Part shown: in pieces, positions 33,715 to 45,046 of the stretch
Numbering within the stretch: position 1 is the stretch's first letter
How the letters are laid out: each line of letters begins with the position of its first letter
Assembly (NCBI GenBank): GCA_025531455.1
Contig: JAMYHL010000072.1
Span: forward strand, 142,351-206,350
Direction: 5' to 3'
DNA from: Apiotrichum sp. Y4204
Lineage: Eukaryota > Basidiomycota > Tremellomycetes > Trichosporonales > Trichosporonaceae
Length of the DNA: 64,000 nt
Translations under genes and position numbers: made by a program
Notes under the pieces: model-generated
Database searches by the model: none
Told to the model about the DNA's origin: nothing
The model's input: only the letters and a program-made list of their open reading frames with translations

Positions 33715-35881
33715 AGCGCGGAAGCTGTCCCGCGGGGGGTGGATGCGTTGAGCGTCGAGGGTTGAAAGAGTCCCAGCGTTGGTTAATGGATAAGTATCAG
33801 TGTTTTGACCTCACGTCGCATTCATACAGCGGCGAGATCCAGAGGCTCCAGGCTCCGGGTTCCAGGCTTCGAACCGGCGGACACGGTCGCGCTCGAGTCC
33901 GGGAAGGACGGTATGGCTACGGCCTTGATGGCCGCTGAGCTTGTCATGGGTTGGGGGTGATAGAGTTACTGGGCTGAACTCCGCCGCGCTCATCGATGAT
34001 GTGGGGCCTCGTTCGACATTCGGAGGTCACCCTCGGCTCGCGCTGACTGGAAGCTGGGGACATTCCGACGTTCTTCAGCCGCTCAGCACTGACACTCCCC
34101 GTTCTCGAGACCGTGGTCGCTGCCGCTCCTACGGTGTCGCCTTGTCGTGCGACAACGATCACTGGGCGGGCCCCTGTGCGCCGCGAGGCCCCAAAAGTGA
34201 GTAATGCACGTATATGGGAGCTGAGATCCGGGAGTGCGCAGTGGAAGCTCAGTGGGATGACCGTCGAAGAAAGTACGTGCTACAACATGACACGACATGT
34301 TAGAGATTCGACTATTCCAAAGATCCCAAACCGAACAGGATTCGACTGCGATTCCCCGGCCACTCCTGTTGCACAAATCAAAGCAATACCGGGTATTAAA
34401 CTCTGGAAGCGATTGCTGCAATGTATAGTACAATGCCCAACCGTGCAGACGACCCAGCGCATGAACGTCGTCTTCTCTTGTTCCAAACACGGTAGCAGCG
34501 ATTTCACGGTATATAGCACATCGTGCGTTGAAACTTCCACCTTTCAGCGGTCGTGACTGTGGAGGACCTCAGAAAATCGGTATCCGGTATGCTGCAGTGC
34601 TGGTGGACGTGCTGCTGTTCGCTTTGATACCAAATGCTGCTGAGCTGCAAGAGGTGATTCCAGGAATACAAATTGAATCCAAAGAAATATAAACTCAGGC
34701 CAGATATGGTTCATCAGGTGAATCGTCGCTTTATTTTGTGTGAATCGGATCAATGGACCGATAACGCCACTCCAAAACTCTCACCATATGACGCACCACG
34801 CCCGGCCCGCCACTCCCCGGTGTGCGCGTGTGCCAAAAACAAGTTGCCGGTCGCGCGCTGCACACTTGTTGCATCAGATTCATCGTGTCTCAACCCCCTC
34901 CCCCCCCCAACTCCCACGAACTCGTACGATTACTTACCATGAGAACTTGTTCATTAACCATCAGCAATTCTTTCCGATCACGATCAGCGTTGACTGACCG
35001 TCGCCTCGCTTCCGAGCTTTCGAGTGTACGAGTGCCCTTGATCATAAGGACCACAGCTGCTCCGAACATTGGCGGTACTTCGCGGGGCGCACTGGCCAAA
35101 ACCGTGCTTTATCAAGCACCCCAAAGGCCACGGGCACCAGGGTTGTAGCTGACGCCCAGGTGTCTGTGTGTGAGGGAGCTGGCCCGGGCAGCGCGGACAG
35201 AACGTATTACAGAGCAAAAGAAGACCGCCCCCAGTTCCCCACTCTACGCCCCAGCTCCCTATGGCGTCGGACGCCTCACCCACAGCTATTGTTCTGCGTA
35301 ATTCGTCGGGTTCTATCGGCGTCATGATATGGTCTCTGAGATATCCGAGATCTCATCTGAGCGATGCCATCATCCAGGCCGGGTTAGTCCCTCTGCGTTT
35401 GGTGTGTCAAGCTACACAGGCGTGATGTTCTACTCCTGGTCACGAACGGAAGAATAGACCGCCGCTTCGGTCGACAGACAAGGGGTTTCCGTCATATCCC
35501 CGCGTGCAGTGTGATGACTGCATGACTGTACAGCATGTACAGATGAGCACGGGGCGACCTTTCGGCCCATCCCACAGCATCTCGTCTGCATCCGCGTCTA
35601 TGTGCTCGCGTGATCGTGTCCGGGTGTCTAGCTGTCTAGACCGGTGTCTGGCGTCTTTGCGCTTTGCTGAGAGCATGTCTTGCAGCTTGTTGTCGCCGTG
35701 TCCCCAGACGAATGACGTCCATTTTGTGTTACCAAAGTCACCACAAACTCGAGGATCAAATGATCACCTCTGCTCCAGTCTTTGCCACCAAAGAATTCAC
35801 AAAGCCAGATTACACTACGTCGCAGCGAAAGCGAACCGCCAACCTCCAGGAACGGCCGAGCGAGCGCGCGCATACGATGAG

Positions 35882-38425
35882 ATGGAGTTCGACTACGACG
35901 ACGGCTGCTCGCCCCTCACGCCCGCGACCGTGCTCGAGAGTCTGATCGACGATCGCCCAGATGCGTTCGCTGTCCTGCGCGCGATTGCCATGCCGGCCTT
36001 GAGCCCCAGCCCTTCAATTCTGTCCATTGCAACTGCTGCGACTGTGGGCGACTGGGGATGCAGCATGGTGGAACGGAGAGTGACAGGGGTGTACGAGCTG
36101 AGCGACAGCGGAGAGGACAGCGGCGACGACGACCACAGCCTGCCGTGGCGGCCGCCCCCAGGAGCGAGTGTCACGAACATGCTGGAGAGCGCTCCTGCTG
36201 GCAATCTAGTCACAGTAAACTCTTCCATCCCCCTCAGTGCACCTCCCAGCCACATAAAGTATGCTTCCACGGCCCGCTTTGAACACACTGCGAGCCCAAG
36301 CAGTATCAGTGGACTGAGCGCGTTTAGCTTTCACATCCAAACTGATCCGGTGTGCGAGTACGACTGCGAGCAAGAAGAGGCAGAGGTGTTGAAGCCCGAG
36401 AGCGACTGTGTCCTGGATCGCGCCGACATCTGCATATCTCTTGATTTTTCGTGAGTGTCGTGAAACTTTCTGAGCGCGACTGGAGGAAGAAGGGATCTTG
36501 AGGACAGAATGGGAAGAAAATAGTCAGCAACAGGACCAAAAAAAATGATTAAATACTGTTTCAACAACGACGCCACCGCATGTTGTCACGCTGACACGCG
36601 CAGCGACGCCATTCAGTCACAGCCGCCTCGCCAGCTGTCCGACGGAAGGCTCACGCCGCTGGACGTTTTACCCGTGCTTGCGGAGGGAATAGATGAGCAC
36701 GATCTCGAGGTGCAGCTGGACAGCATGTACGATCTCGATCTGCCAGACCCGCCGCGCCAGTTCCAGCCAATTCCGCCACCCCCTGCAACGGATGCGAGGT
36801 CTCCCCAACTGCCAGCTCGACCGCGTGTACCTCACCGTCGCTCTGTACCTGCGTCTTGGAACTGCCGCTCGCAACCGTATCCGTTGCCTGTACTGTTCCA
36901 GTCAAAGTCCCCACAATCCCACTCGCACTCAGCCTCCGACTCTGGCCGGCGCCTGACAAGCAGCAAGGCTAAGAGACGATCCTGGCCATCGGCCCTACTC
37001 GAACAGCCCATTGCGCACAGACCACCTCGGACGGAAAAGTCTTCGTCTTCAACACCTATCGCATCGACGTCTGTCACGCAGAATGGCCTCGAAGGTGAAC
37101 CCAGGCTGCCGCACCTGCCGCCACGCCCAGAAAGATCAGAGAGCCGGCGGTCACTGGCATCCTTCTGGAAGAGTGCTGCACGGCGAACAACGCCAACCTC
37201 CTCTCCCAGGCTGCATGGATCGACGAGCCTGCCCAATGTTCCCAGCGCTCAGAGTGCTTCTTCTGCTTCTGGATCTGGCCCAGTACGATCCGGTGCGGTT
37301 TCAGCCGGTCGTGCTGGACGACGATGGATACGCCTCCGCCGGGAGCAAGGGAAAGAGGCGCGAGAGGCGCGTTCCATCCACATTGGCCACATTGTCCGCC
37401 ATTCGTCAAGCAGGGGGACCCTATTGTCATCGCCTGACGCCATCGATGCCACCGCACACGCCACAGTCGACGCCACAGCCGCCACCGCCAGACGGCCAAG
37501 CTCGACTCCTCCCTTGCTGTACTCGACATACTCGTCGCGTTGTTCCGATCATTCCGCTCGATCCGCGCGCCGCGTCTCGCAGCATCAGCATGCCCCGCAG
37601 CAACGTCTTCAGCATGCCAACCGCCCAAGCAGCCACCATGTATTGCGGCACGAGTATCAGCAGCGGCAGCAGCCGCCACCTCTAATTGGGGAGCAGACCT
37701 TGTGCTCACCTAGACTGTTCATGGCTCGAGCCGTGACATCCTCGGCGCCGCCGGCTTCACGTCCCTATTACCCGGAACCATCGAGTGGGCCGTGTTCCCC
37801 ATTATCTGCTCTGGATGTTGATCCGGATCAGGGGAGTGACGAGGAGTCCATGTGTAGTCCAGACGCCGCATCTGGTAGCATGAGGTTGGAGACACGGACC
37901 GCTCACAGGTGGTCCGTGGGATGTGGGCCCATCTCTGCATCTGCCTCGACCTCGAGCCTGACAAGCAGTGCCGTTCATAACCCTCGTCAGAGCCTTGCAC
38001 ACTGGCCAGACTTGGACATTCTGCATCACACAAAACTCGACAAGTCTCCATCTTTGCCGACTTCTCTGTTCTCTGTACACACTCCTTGCTCAAGGGACAC
38101 TGCCGACAGCACCATCAGCACCTGGCCAGTGCTGCCGCCGACAGACGCAACTGCAACTGGGGACGCGCAGACTCTCAAAACTGACGGCCACGCCCCTATA
38201 ACATCCTCGACCCTTGCTCCTCACATTCCCCACACATCTTCTTCTTCGTCCGCAGTATCCTCAACGTCCGCCACTTCCGCTTTGCTGCTTGTTGGTCCCA
38301 CTACCGTTCCTTCTCCCACGCCCCTTGTCTCTGCGCTTTGCACGCCGGACAATACTACCACACAGGACACACACGCGCTCCGCTGTTGTGAATCTCCCCC
38401 ACCCGCCCACTCGTCATCAGCAACC
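35882..38425 (+). CDS. Ser/Pro-rich open frame; own gene or 5' part of the RING-PH-VWA gene
   Basis: Exon 1 (35882-36450) starts MEFDYDDGCSPLTPATVL and has an acidic LSDSGEDSGDDDHSLPW patch. A 153-bp intron (GTGAGT at 36451, CTGACACGCGCAG at 36591-36603) joins in phase to exon 2 at 36604, reading DAIQSQPPRQLSDGRLTPLD and then HDLEVQLDSMYDLDLPDPP. Exon 2 stays open, rich in Ser, Pro, Arg and His, through 38425 and on in the same frame into the RING-PH-VWA protein. No stop, and no intron leading to a stop, was found before 38426. Either this is the N-terminal half of one very large protein, or a separate gene whose end I cannot see. No domain is recognised. Confidence 0.5.
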
Positions 38426-41400
38426 ATGTACTACGAACCAATGTACTTTGGGCGCGACCCAGCCGCGTCGCTCGCCGGCTTGCCAAAGGGGCCACCCTTG
38501 TCGAGCTCGTCGTCGGCGCGCAGCATCAAATCGAAAAAGAAAAAACACCGCGACCCCAACGAGTCGTTCCTCGATGGCTTTCTCGATGCGCCGGCTACGA
38601 CAGTGCCAGAGAGTCCTGACAAGAAATCCCAAGCGTCTTCTCTTCATTCTCCTGCTCCTAGTACAGTCGGCGTCGGGGCCAGGAGCTCTGTCAATTCTAC
38701 TGGTGAGTCTGACACCGGCCACAGGTTATGGTCCCTCTTTCTGTCCCTCCCTCACCCCACTTCCGGGGTCTCTCGAGGCTGCGACGCGCCCCCTCACCCT
38801 CACGCCCCTGTTTGCCTTTTCTTAATCCCTCTCTCTTTCTTCTATGGCTGTGGCTATGCCTGTCCCAGCTGTCCCCTTCGTGTCCCTATTCTGATTGCGT
38901 ATTAGATTCGGTGAAACAAGCAAAGCCTGCACCCCAGCCTGCCCCCCAGCCCGGACAGCCACATACGCCACCCAGTTATGCATTCCAGCGCCCGGATCCT
39001 TTGCCTTTGACTTCCCTGTCACCGGGGTCGAGCTCGCAGCGCACAGATCCCCACTCTGATCCCCACACGTCGGGTGACGAGTCCAAGCGGACGTCGAGGT
39101 GGTCGCAGTTTACCTCTTCTTCAACAACGAGTGATTATTCCTCTACTCGTCACAACACTCCAATGTGGTCGCCCGACAGAGGAGCGACCTTTGCCACTGT
39201 CCTGGAAGAGGAGCCACTCGGTCTGGAACTAAACTTGTCCGACCCCTGGGCCCAACGGCCGCCTCGCTCATCCTCACTAGGTCTGTCCACGACGCCGCCC
39301 CCGCCCGCGTCGTCCCTTCCATCTCTCCCCAGCCCTCCCTACGGCCTCCCTTCGCCTCCAGGTCATCAGTCGCCACCAGGGCGTCCTCCCATTCCCGGTC
39401 AACGTGGCAAACCAAAGCGTCCTCCTCAGCATCCTTTCGCACATCCAAGCCATTCGCGCGCACCCTCGCCGCTCCTTTCTGGGGATCATCTCACATCGCC
39501 TGGTGCACAATCTGCCGTCTACGATCAATACAGGATGACCGAGAATCCTGCTCATCAAGTGGCCCTCCTTTCGCCCCAAGACGATCAAGAAAGCCAAGAA
39601 TGCCCCGTCTGCTGCGAGAGTCTGAGCTCGACTTATCGCCTCCCGGGGGAGAAACCTCATATTGTTCCCGAGTGTGGACACGCCATTCATCAAGTGAGTG
39701 ATCTGATCCACGCGACGGCTCTAGAACACTTCCGGGAACTTTGAACGACCGGGCTGACCCTAGGAATGCTTCGTGACCGTCTACGGCCGAGTGCCGCCAG
39801 AAGGCTCCAACATGCACATTGGCGTTTGTGGCGTTTGTCGCCAGCCAATGCGTGTAACGCAGTCCTCGGGAAGCGACCGTGCTGCCGGGAAGAGCAGTAA
39901 GTGTCTGGGGCCTCTGATAAAAGCACGCCCCTGTGGAGCTGGAAGAAGACAGTATCGCTAATTCCTCAGAACTTGCCGCCCTAGTCGGTAACGATACTGG
40001 TATGATGGTCGCTCCACACTCGGGGTCGTCAGTGCAAGACATGGAAGTGGACCACGACGATCCCCTGGAGTCTTCCACTTCGCTTGCGGCTCGCACACCA
40101 CCGGCCGAGGGCTCGGTAAAGGTGGTCGTTCCTCGCATCTCCATCCGATCCGAGTACCCCTACGTCCGTCGCGGCAGGGGTGGCAACCCCAAGCAACATG
40201 TCACTGCAATGGTAACCATAGAAATTCCTTCAGCGACCGATCGCAGCCAGTACGCGGCTCGGCCGCGTCGGGAGAGTGGCGCGGAGCCGGAACTCCCTCC
40301 ATCCCCGATGTCGGCTGGGTCCACTCGCGACTCCATCAACATGCCTCGCGAGGGACAGGGTCCCTTCTCGCATGTGCAGGCGGACCTTGCGCGCCGCGTC
40401 CAAAACTACCAGCTTCAAGGACTCGACACGATCGGCCAACTGCAGGTTTTCGACATTCTCCCTATCCGGAAGGGCACTCTCAACAAGGAGTTCCATGTCT
40501 ACCTCTTCGAGTCCGCGCTCGTATTCATCCAGGAGGAGAAGAAGGCGGGCATTCGCAGCATATTCAACAAGGGCGCTGAAAACCAAAGCCAGAACTCAGT
40601 CCTCAAGCTCAAGGGCCGGATCCATCTGAGCCACGTCGACTTTGTCACCGACACGTCTACTCAAAACGAAATGTCGCTTCTGATCACGACTGACAATGAG
40701 GTCGATGGATCGAAGCAGATTCTCCTTATCTTCAAGGATCGCAGCAGCCATGAGATGTGGAAGAGCACACTACTCCGTCTGGTCGAAAACGCCAAGGACA
40801 CAAAGCCCACGCAGAAATCCCTCATGCCACCAGCCTCGAGCGCCCGAGCGTCCAGCCTCGCACCGAGCACACAGGCTGGGTTCAGCGACTTTGACTCCAA
40901 CCATTGTCCTCCCGGGTGCATGGGCGACCTCGCCTATGCAATCCCGATCGCACCACGCCACACTCCCATCGATCTCGTTATTGCCATTTCTACCCAAGTC
41001 GGCCCCTCTCGCGATGGCATCCCGCTCAAAGTCCGTCTGTTGCGCTCGTCCCTCCAATTCATCCTGGCGTGCATGGGCCCCAGGGATCGCATTTCCCTGG
41101 TTTCCACGGAACTGGGCCCGAACGGGGTTGTTCGCCGTACGCCATTCCTGAACGCGACGCAACACAACAGCCGTATGCGGTTGGAGATGTTTGTCGAGCT
41201 ACTGGGAACTGGTCGGGCGGAGCACAACCACGATGAGTTTGAAGTTCGCCTCCTCCAGGATGAGCGTCCTGACGTTGTCACCGCCATTAACTGCTCACTC
41301 GATCTCATCCTTCAGCGCAAGTCGAAGAACCCGACCACGAACATGGTCCTCATTAGCGACAGCGGTGATATCATCAAGCGGGGCGCCATGGGGATGGTAC

Positions 41401-42530
41401 AGGCTCGTCTCGATGCTGCCAAGTGAGTAAACAGGGCGTGAAAAAGGGTCTGACCGCAGAATCCCCGTGCACACATTCGGCTACGGCAAGGCGCATGACC
41501 CTGCTGCGCTTTGGATGGTGTCCAACCACACCCATGCGACTTACACCTTTGTCAAGGAATGGTGAGTTGGTAGAAACGAATCAATGCTCACCCCAGGTAC
41601 CACCTCCGCGATGCGTTGGCTGGCATTGTTGGCGGTTTCATGTCGATTGCTCTTACCAACATGAAGCTGCGCCTCACGACACAGGACGATGAGTTCCGCG
41701 TACTTAAGGTATCAGGCACCTCCTCAGCGGTGGTGTCCACCAGCGGCAAGGAGATCGATATCGAGATTCCTGTTCTTCGCCATGACGAGCGCCGCGAAAT
41801 TCTTGTCGAGTTTGAGCTTGACAGCGAGCCCAACGACCTGGCGGCCAATCTCAACCGCCATCTGAGCATCAACAGCGGGGCGAGCAGTCTGCACAGCCGG
41901 CCTAGCATTGCGGAGGACATGTACGAGGGTGGTGCAGGGGGCGGATACGACGAACTGCCTGTCGTCGAAGTCGACTGCAGCTTCCACGATCCCGCAGCTG
42001 GTCGCAGTGCCACTCGCCTTGCCAACCCCGTTCTCCTCACTCTTGCGGTACTTTCGCTCTCCGCTCCTTCCTCTGGCCAGGCTGGTGATCCCCGTATCGT
42101 TCGCCGTCGCATGGAAGTGCTCGCCAGTGACATGATCACACGGTCACTTGTCATTGCAGCCCGCAAGAACTTTGGCCACGCGACACGCATCCTCCACGAG
42201 ACGCGTCGTGTCATTGACACGATGCAAAGTGCCATGCGCGCCACACTTCCAGCTCAAGGTCAGCCCCTGTCTCGTGCGGACGCAGCCACTCTTCACTCGC
42301 TCGAGGGGCTCTCCGCCACCATACAGGACGTCGACATGTTCCTTGATGGGCTTGAGGTCCACAAGGAAATGTTCACTTACGACCACCGCAACTTTGCTGC
42401 CCAGCAGGCGATTGTCCTCCGCTCGCAGCGCAGCTGGACGTGCCGCACCCCAACCGAACTCCACTATGCGACCCCCGACGTTCAGGCGCTTATCCAAGCG
42501 AGCGCCGATTATGCCTCTTCGCGTTCGTAG
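38426..42530 (+). CDS. RING-PH-VWA scaffold protein (Ste5/Far1-like architecture)
   Basis: Exons: 38426-38702, 38906-39693, 39764-39896, 39970-41422, 41460-41561, 41597-42530, totalling 1,228 residues from MYYEPMYFGRD. A Pro/Ser-rich region with a basic RSIKSKKKKHRD patch precedes a RING-H2-type finger: CPVCCESL, then CGHAIHQECF, then CGVCRQPM, with a C3H2C3 ligand order. Around residues 480-590 is a PH-like domain (FDILPIRKGTLNKEFHVYLF, then KLKGRIHLSHVDFV and LIFKDRSSHEMWKSTLL). Next is a von Willebrand A-like domain (IDLVIAISTQVGPS, MGPRDRISLVSTELGP, TNMVLISDSGD, VHTFGYG). The C-terminal domain is helical. RING-PH-VWA in this order is the layout of yeast Ste5 and Far1, scaffolds of the pheromone MAP-kinase pathway. 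The role here is inferred only. Confidence 0.8.
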
Positions 42531-42692
42531 GCCTATCCATACGCTATTCCCTCTCTATCGTAGTTGCATCCCTCTAGTTGTGCATTTTGGGACGTTGTGA
42601 TTTTGTATATTACAGTACATGCTCGGGATTGGGTCATTAAATACATGCAGAATGTTACATTCTCGCGAACATCGTCAGTCGTGTCCTAGTTG

Positions 42693-43826
42693 CTAGTTGC
42701 TCAACAACGCCGTGCGCTCATTCGGTGTCCCAGGTTGCGAAAGTGGCTTTCCAAAGTCGTCAATACCGAGTCGCTTCTGACGGCTCTTCCAGGCAAGACA
42801 CAGGATCTGTCGTCAGCTATGTCTAGTCCATGTAGTAAATAGCTCACCATTAAGGATGCCTGCATAGCACCCGTGACAGCGTAAGGCAACCATGACGTCC
42901 AGTCGGTGCCCTCCCCAGCGATGATGGAGGCGCAGAAGAGAATACTCCCCGGCACCTGAATCGCCATTGTGCCGAGACTGAGCGCTCCTACAAGGCGGGC
43001 GTGATATGTCTTGGCGATCTGAGGCGCATATTGCAAGATAGCAAGGGCCGTGGCGCTGAGGCCGCAGAACGCCGCGAGCCGCTGAAGAGTCGGATGCGGC
43101 GGGCGCGACGTCGGGAGGGAGAGGAGGAGTATGATGGTCAAAAGACCAAGGACGGTGAGATGCACGGCGACGATCCACGCCACGCCCAGCGCCTCCTTCC
43201 ACTCCTTCTTGTTCTGGTGCAAAGCCTCCAGACGGCGCTCGGCAAGGTGGGCGTCGGGCGCCTCGTCGTCGTCTTCCACAGGGAGCATCTGTGGGATGCG
43301 CGGAAAGTAGATGAGATACAGGACGAGGCTGTGTTGTTAGCAGCTGTTGGGAACGTATGTGTCCAGCTGTTGACTCACATTATGGAGAACATGAGCCACT
43401 GCAGCCAGACCTGGACGAAGCGCATCAAGCTCTCGGCACACTGGCCTTTGCTGACGACGCGGCAGCACTGGAACTGCGGCCACTGCATGATGAGGAGGTT
43501 GAGCATGCCGCTCGCTGAGGATGTCGCGCCGAGGAGGAGGAAGAACTGGACGGTTTGAGTTTGTGCCGCGCGAAGAACCGCCAACTCACTGGCGACAGGC
43601 CCTCAGATGTGCCAGTCATGATGATACGGAGATGCTGGCCTGTGAGTATATTAAGAGAAAGCACACATACCTGCGGGAGATAGCTTATGATCAACCCGAT
43701 GCAGAGGAAGACGGACAGCGCGAGGGTCAATGGATCATGGTTCTGTGCATTAGCTGCAGCTGCCATGAAGCTTACCACAGCTGCAAAGATACGCACGCTA
43801 GGGCACTGCGAGACGTCGGGAATCAT
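42693..43826 (-). CDS. PQ-loop repeat membrane protein
   Basis: Polytopic protein with two PQ-loop repeats, a family that includes lysosomal/vacuolar amino-acid exporters (cystinosin, Ypq proteins) and SWEET-like carriers. Exons on the minus strand: 43826-43671, 43634-43590, 43545-43379, 43328-42848, 42806-42693, giving 320 residues. The first PQ motif is LIISYLPQ joined across an intron to HLRIIMTGTSEGLSP. The second is AILQYAPQIAKTYHARLVGA followed by LSLGTMAIQVPG. Between them is an acidic loop (PVEDDDEAPDAHLAERR). The C-terminus is short and polar. The substrate cannot be named. Convergent with the RING-PH-VWA gene and divergent from RPS14. Confidence 0.85.
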
Positions 43827-44438
43827 CCTGATGGCAAGCGCTGGCGGTGGTGGCGAGGATAGACACTGGAATAGCGATGAGATGGATGAAAGAGAAGACA
43901 AACGTGAACGTGAACGTGAAGTTGAGGGGTTGTCTCGAGTGGTCTCATTCCGCGCCGCGCCAACCGTGACAACAGTGGCTCCCAGTGGTGGCCCAGTCGT
44001 TCGTTCCATTTCGTCATGGGTGGCAATCACTGCCCACGGCCCACAACTCACCGCCGGGCACAGCCGCAGCCGGGGCCCCGGAGAGCATTCCACGAAATCG
44101 GTCCGGACCGACAAGAAACACGTTCGAGGTTGGACGACGGAGATCATGAGGCTTTCCGCTTGAGGCGGAGGCAAATTGTCAGATACCAAGGTGCCACACT
44201 TCGTGGCCAAAATTCAAATTCCGCTAATGCCGTCTACATTGGCTGTTTCCTGCACCAAGACAATGCATGGGTGGGGGAGGAGATCTCGCACCCAGCTCCT
44301 CAGTCCTCCAGCCTGGCTGCGCTGGCGCTGGCGCTGGCACGCACCAGCTGCTCGCCTGCTCCCCACCCACTGGGTCTTGATCGCGATCAACTTTTGTCTC
44401 CTGCTCTTCGCCATCCCGCAAGAAAAACAGCCACCAAA
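43827..44438. promoter_or_regulatory. Divergent promoter PQ-loop gene / RPS14
   Basis: 612 bp. It includes a GAACGT hexamer repeat near 43904-43922 and a C/T-rich leader before RPS14. No other gene was found. Confidence 0.45.

Positions 44439-45046
<608 letters not shown>

Larger units (their letters stand above)
33008..35881. other. Long gene-poor region with one tRNA
   Basis: 2.9 kb with no supportable protein gene. Small open frames on both strands lack splice signals, codon bias and family resemblance. The only clear gene is the tRNA at 33637-33714. The last 300 bases may be promoter of the Ser/Pro-rich frame starting at 35882. Confidence 0.45.

Noticed and set aside
33776..33880. tRNA-like signals: TGGTTAATGGATAAG on the plus strand and GGTTCGAAGCC on the minus strand
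   Set aside because: The two promoter-box look-alikes are on opposite strands, and no cloverleaf with paired acceptor and T stems can be drawn.
34083..34556. Overlapping open frames of about 140 codons on both strands
   Set aside because: No splice signals, codon bias or recognisable motif; probably chance in non-coding DNA.
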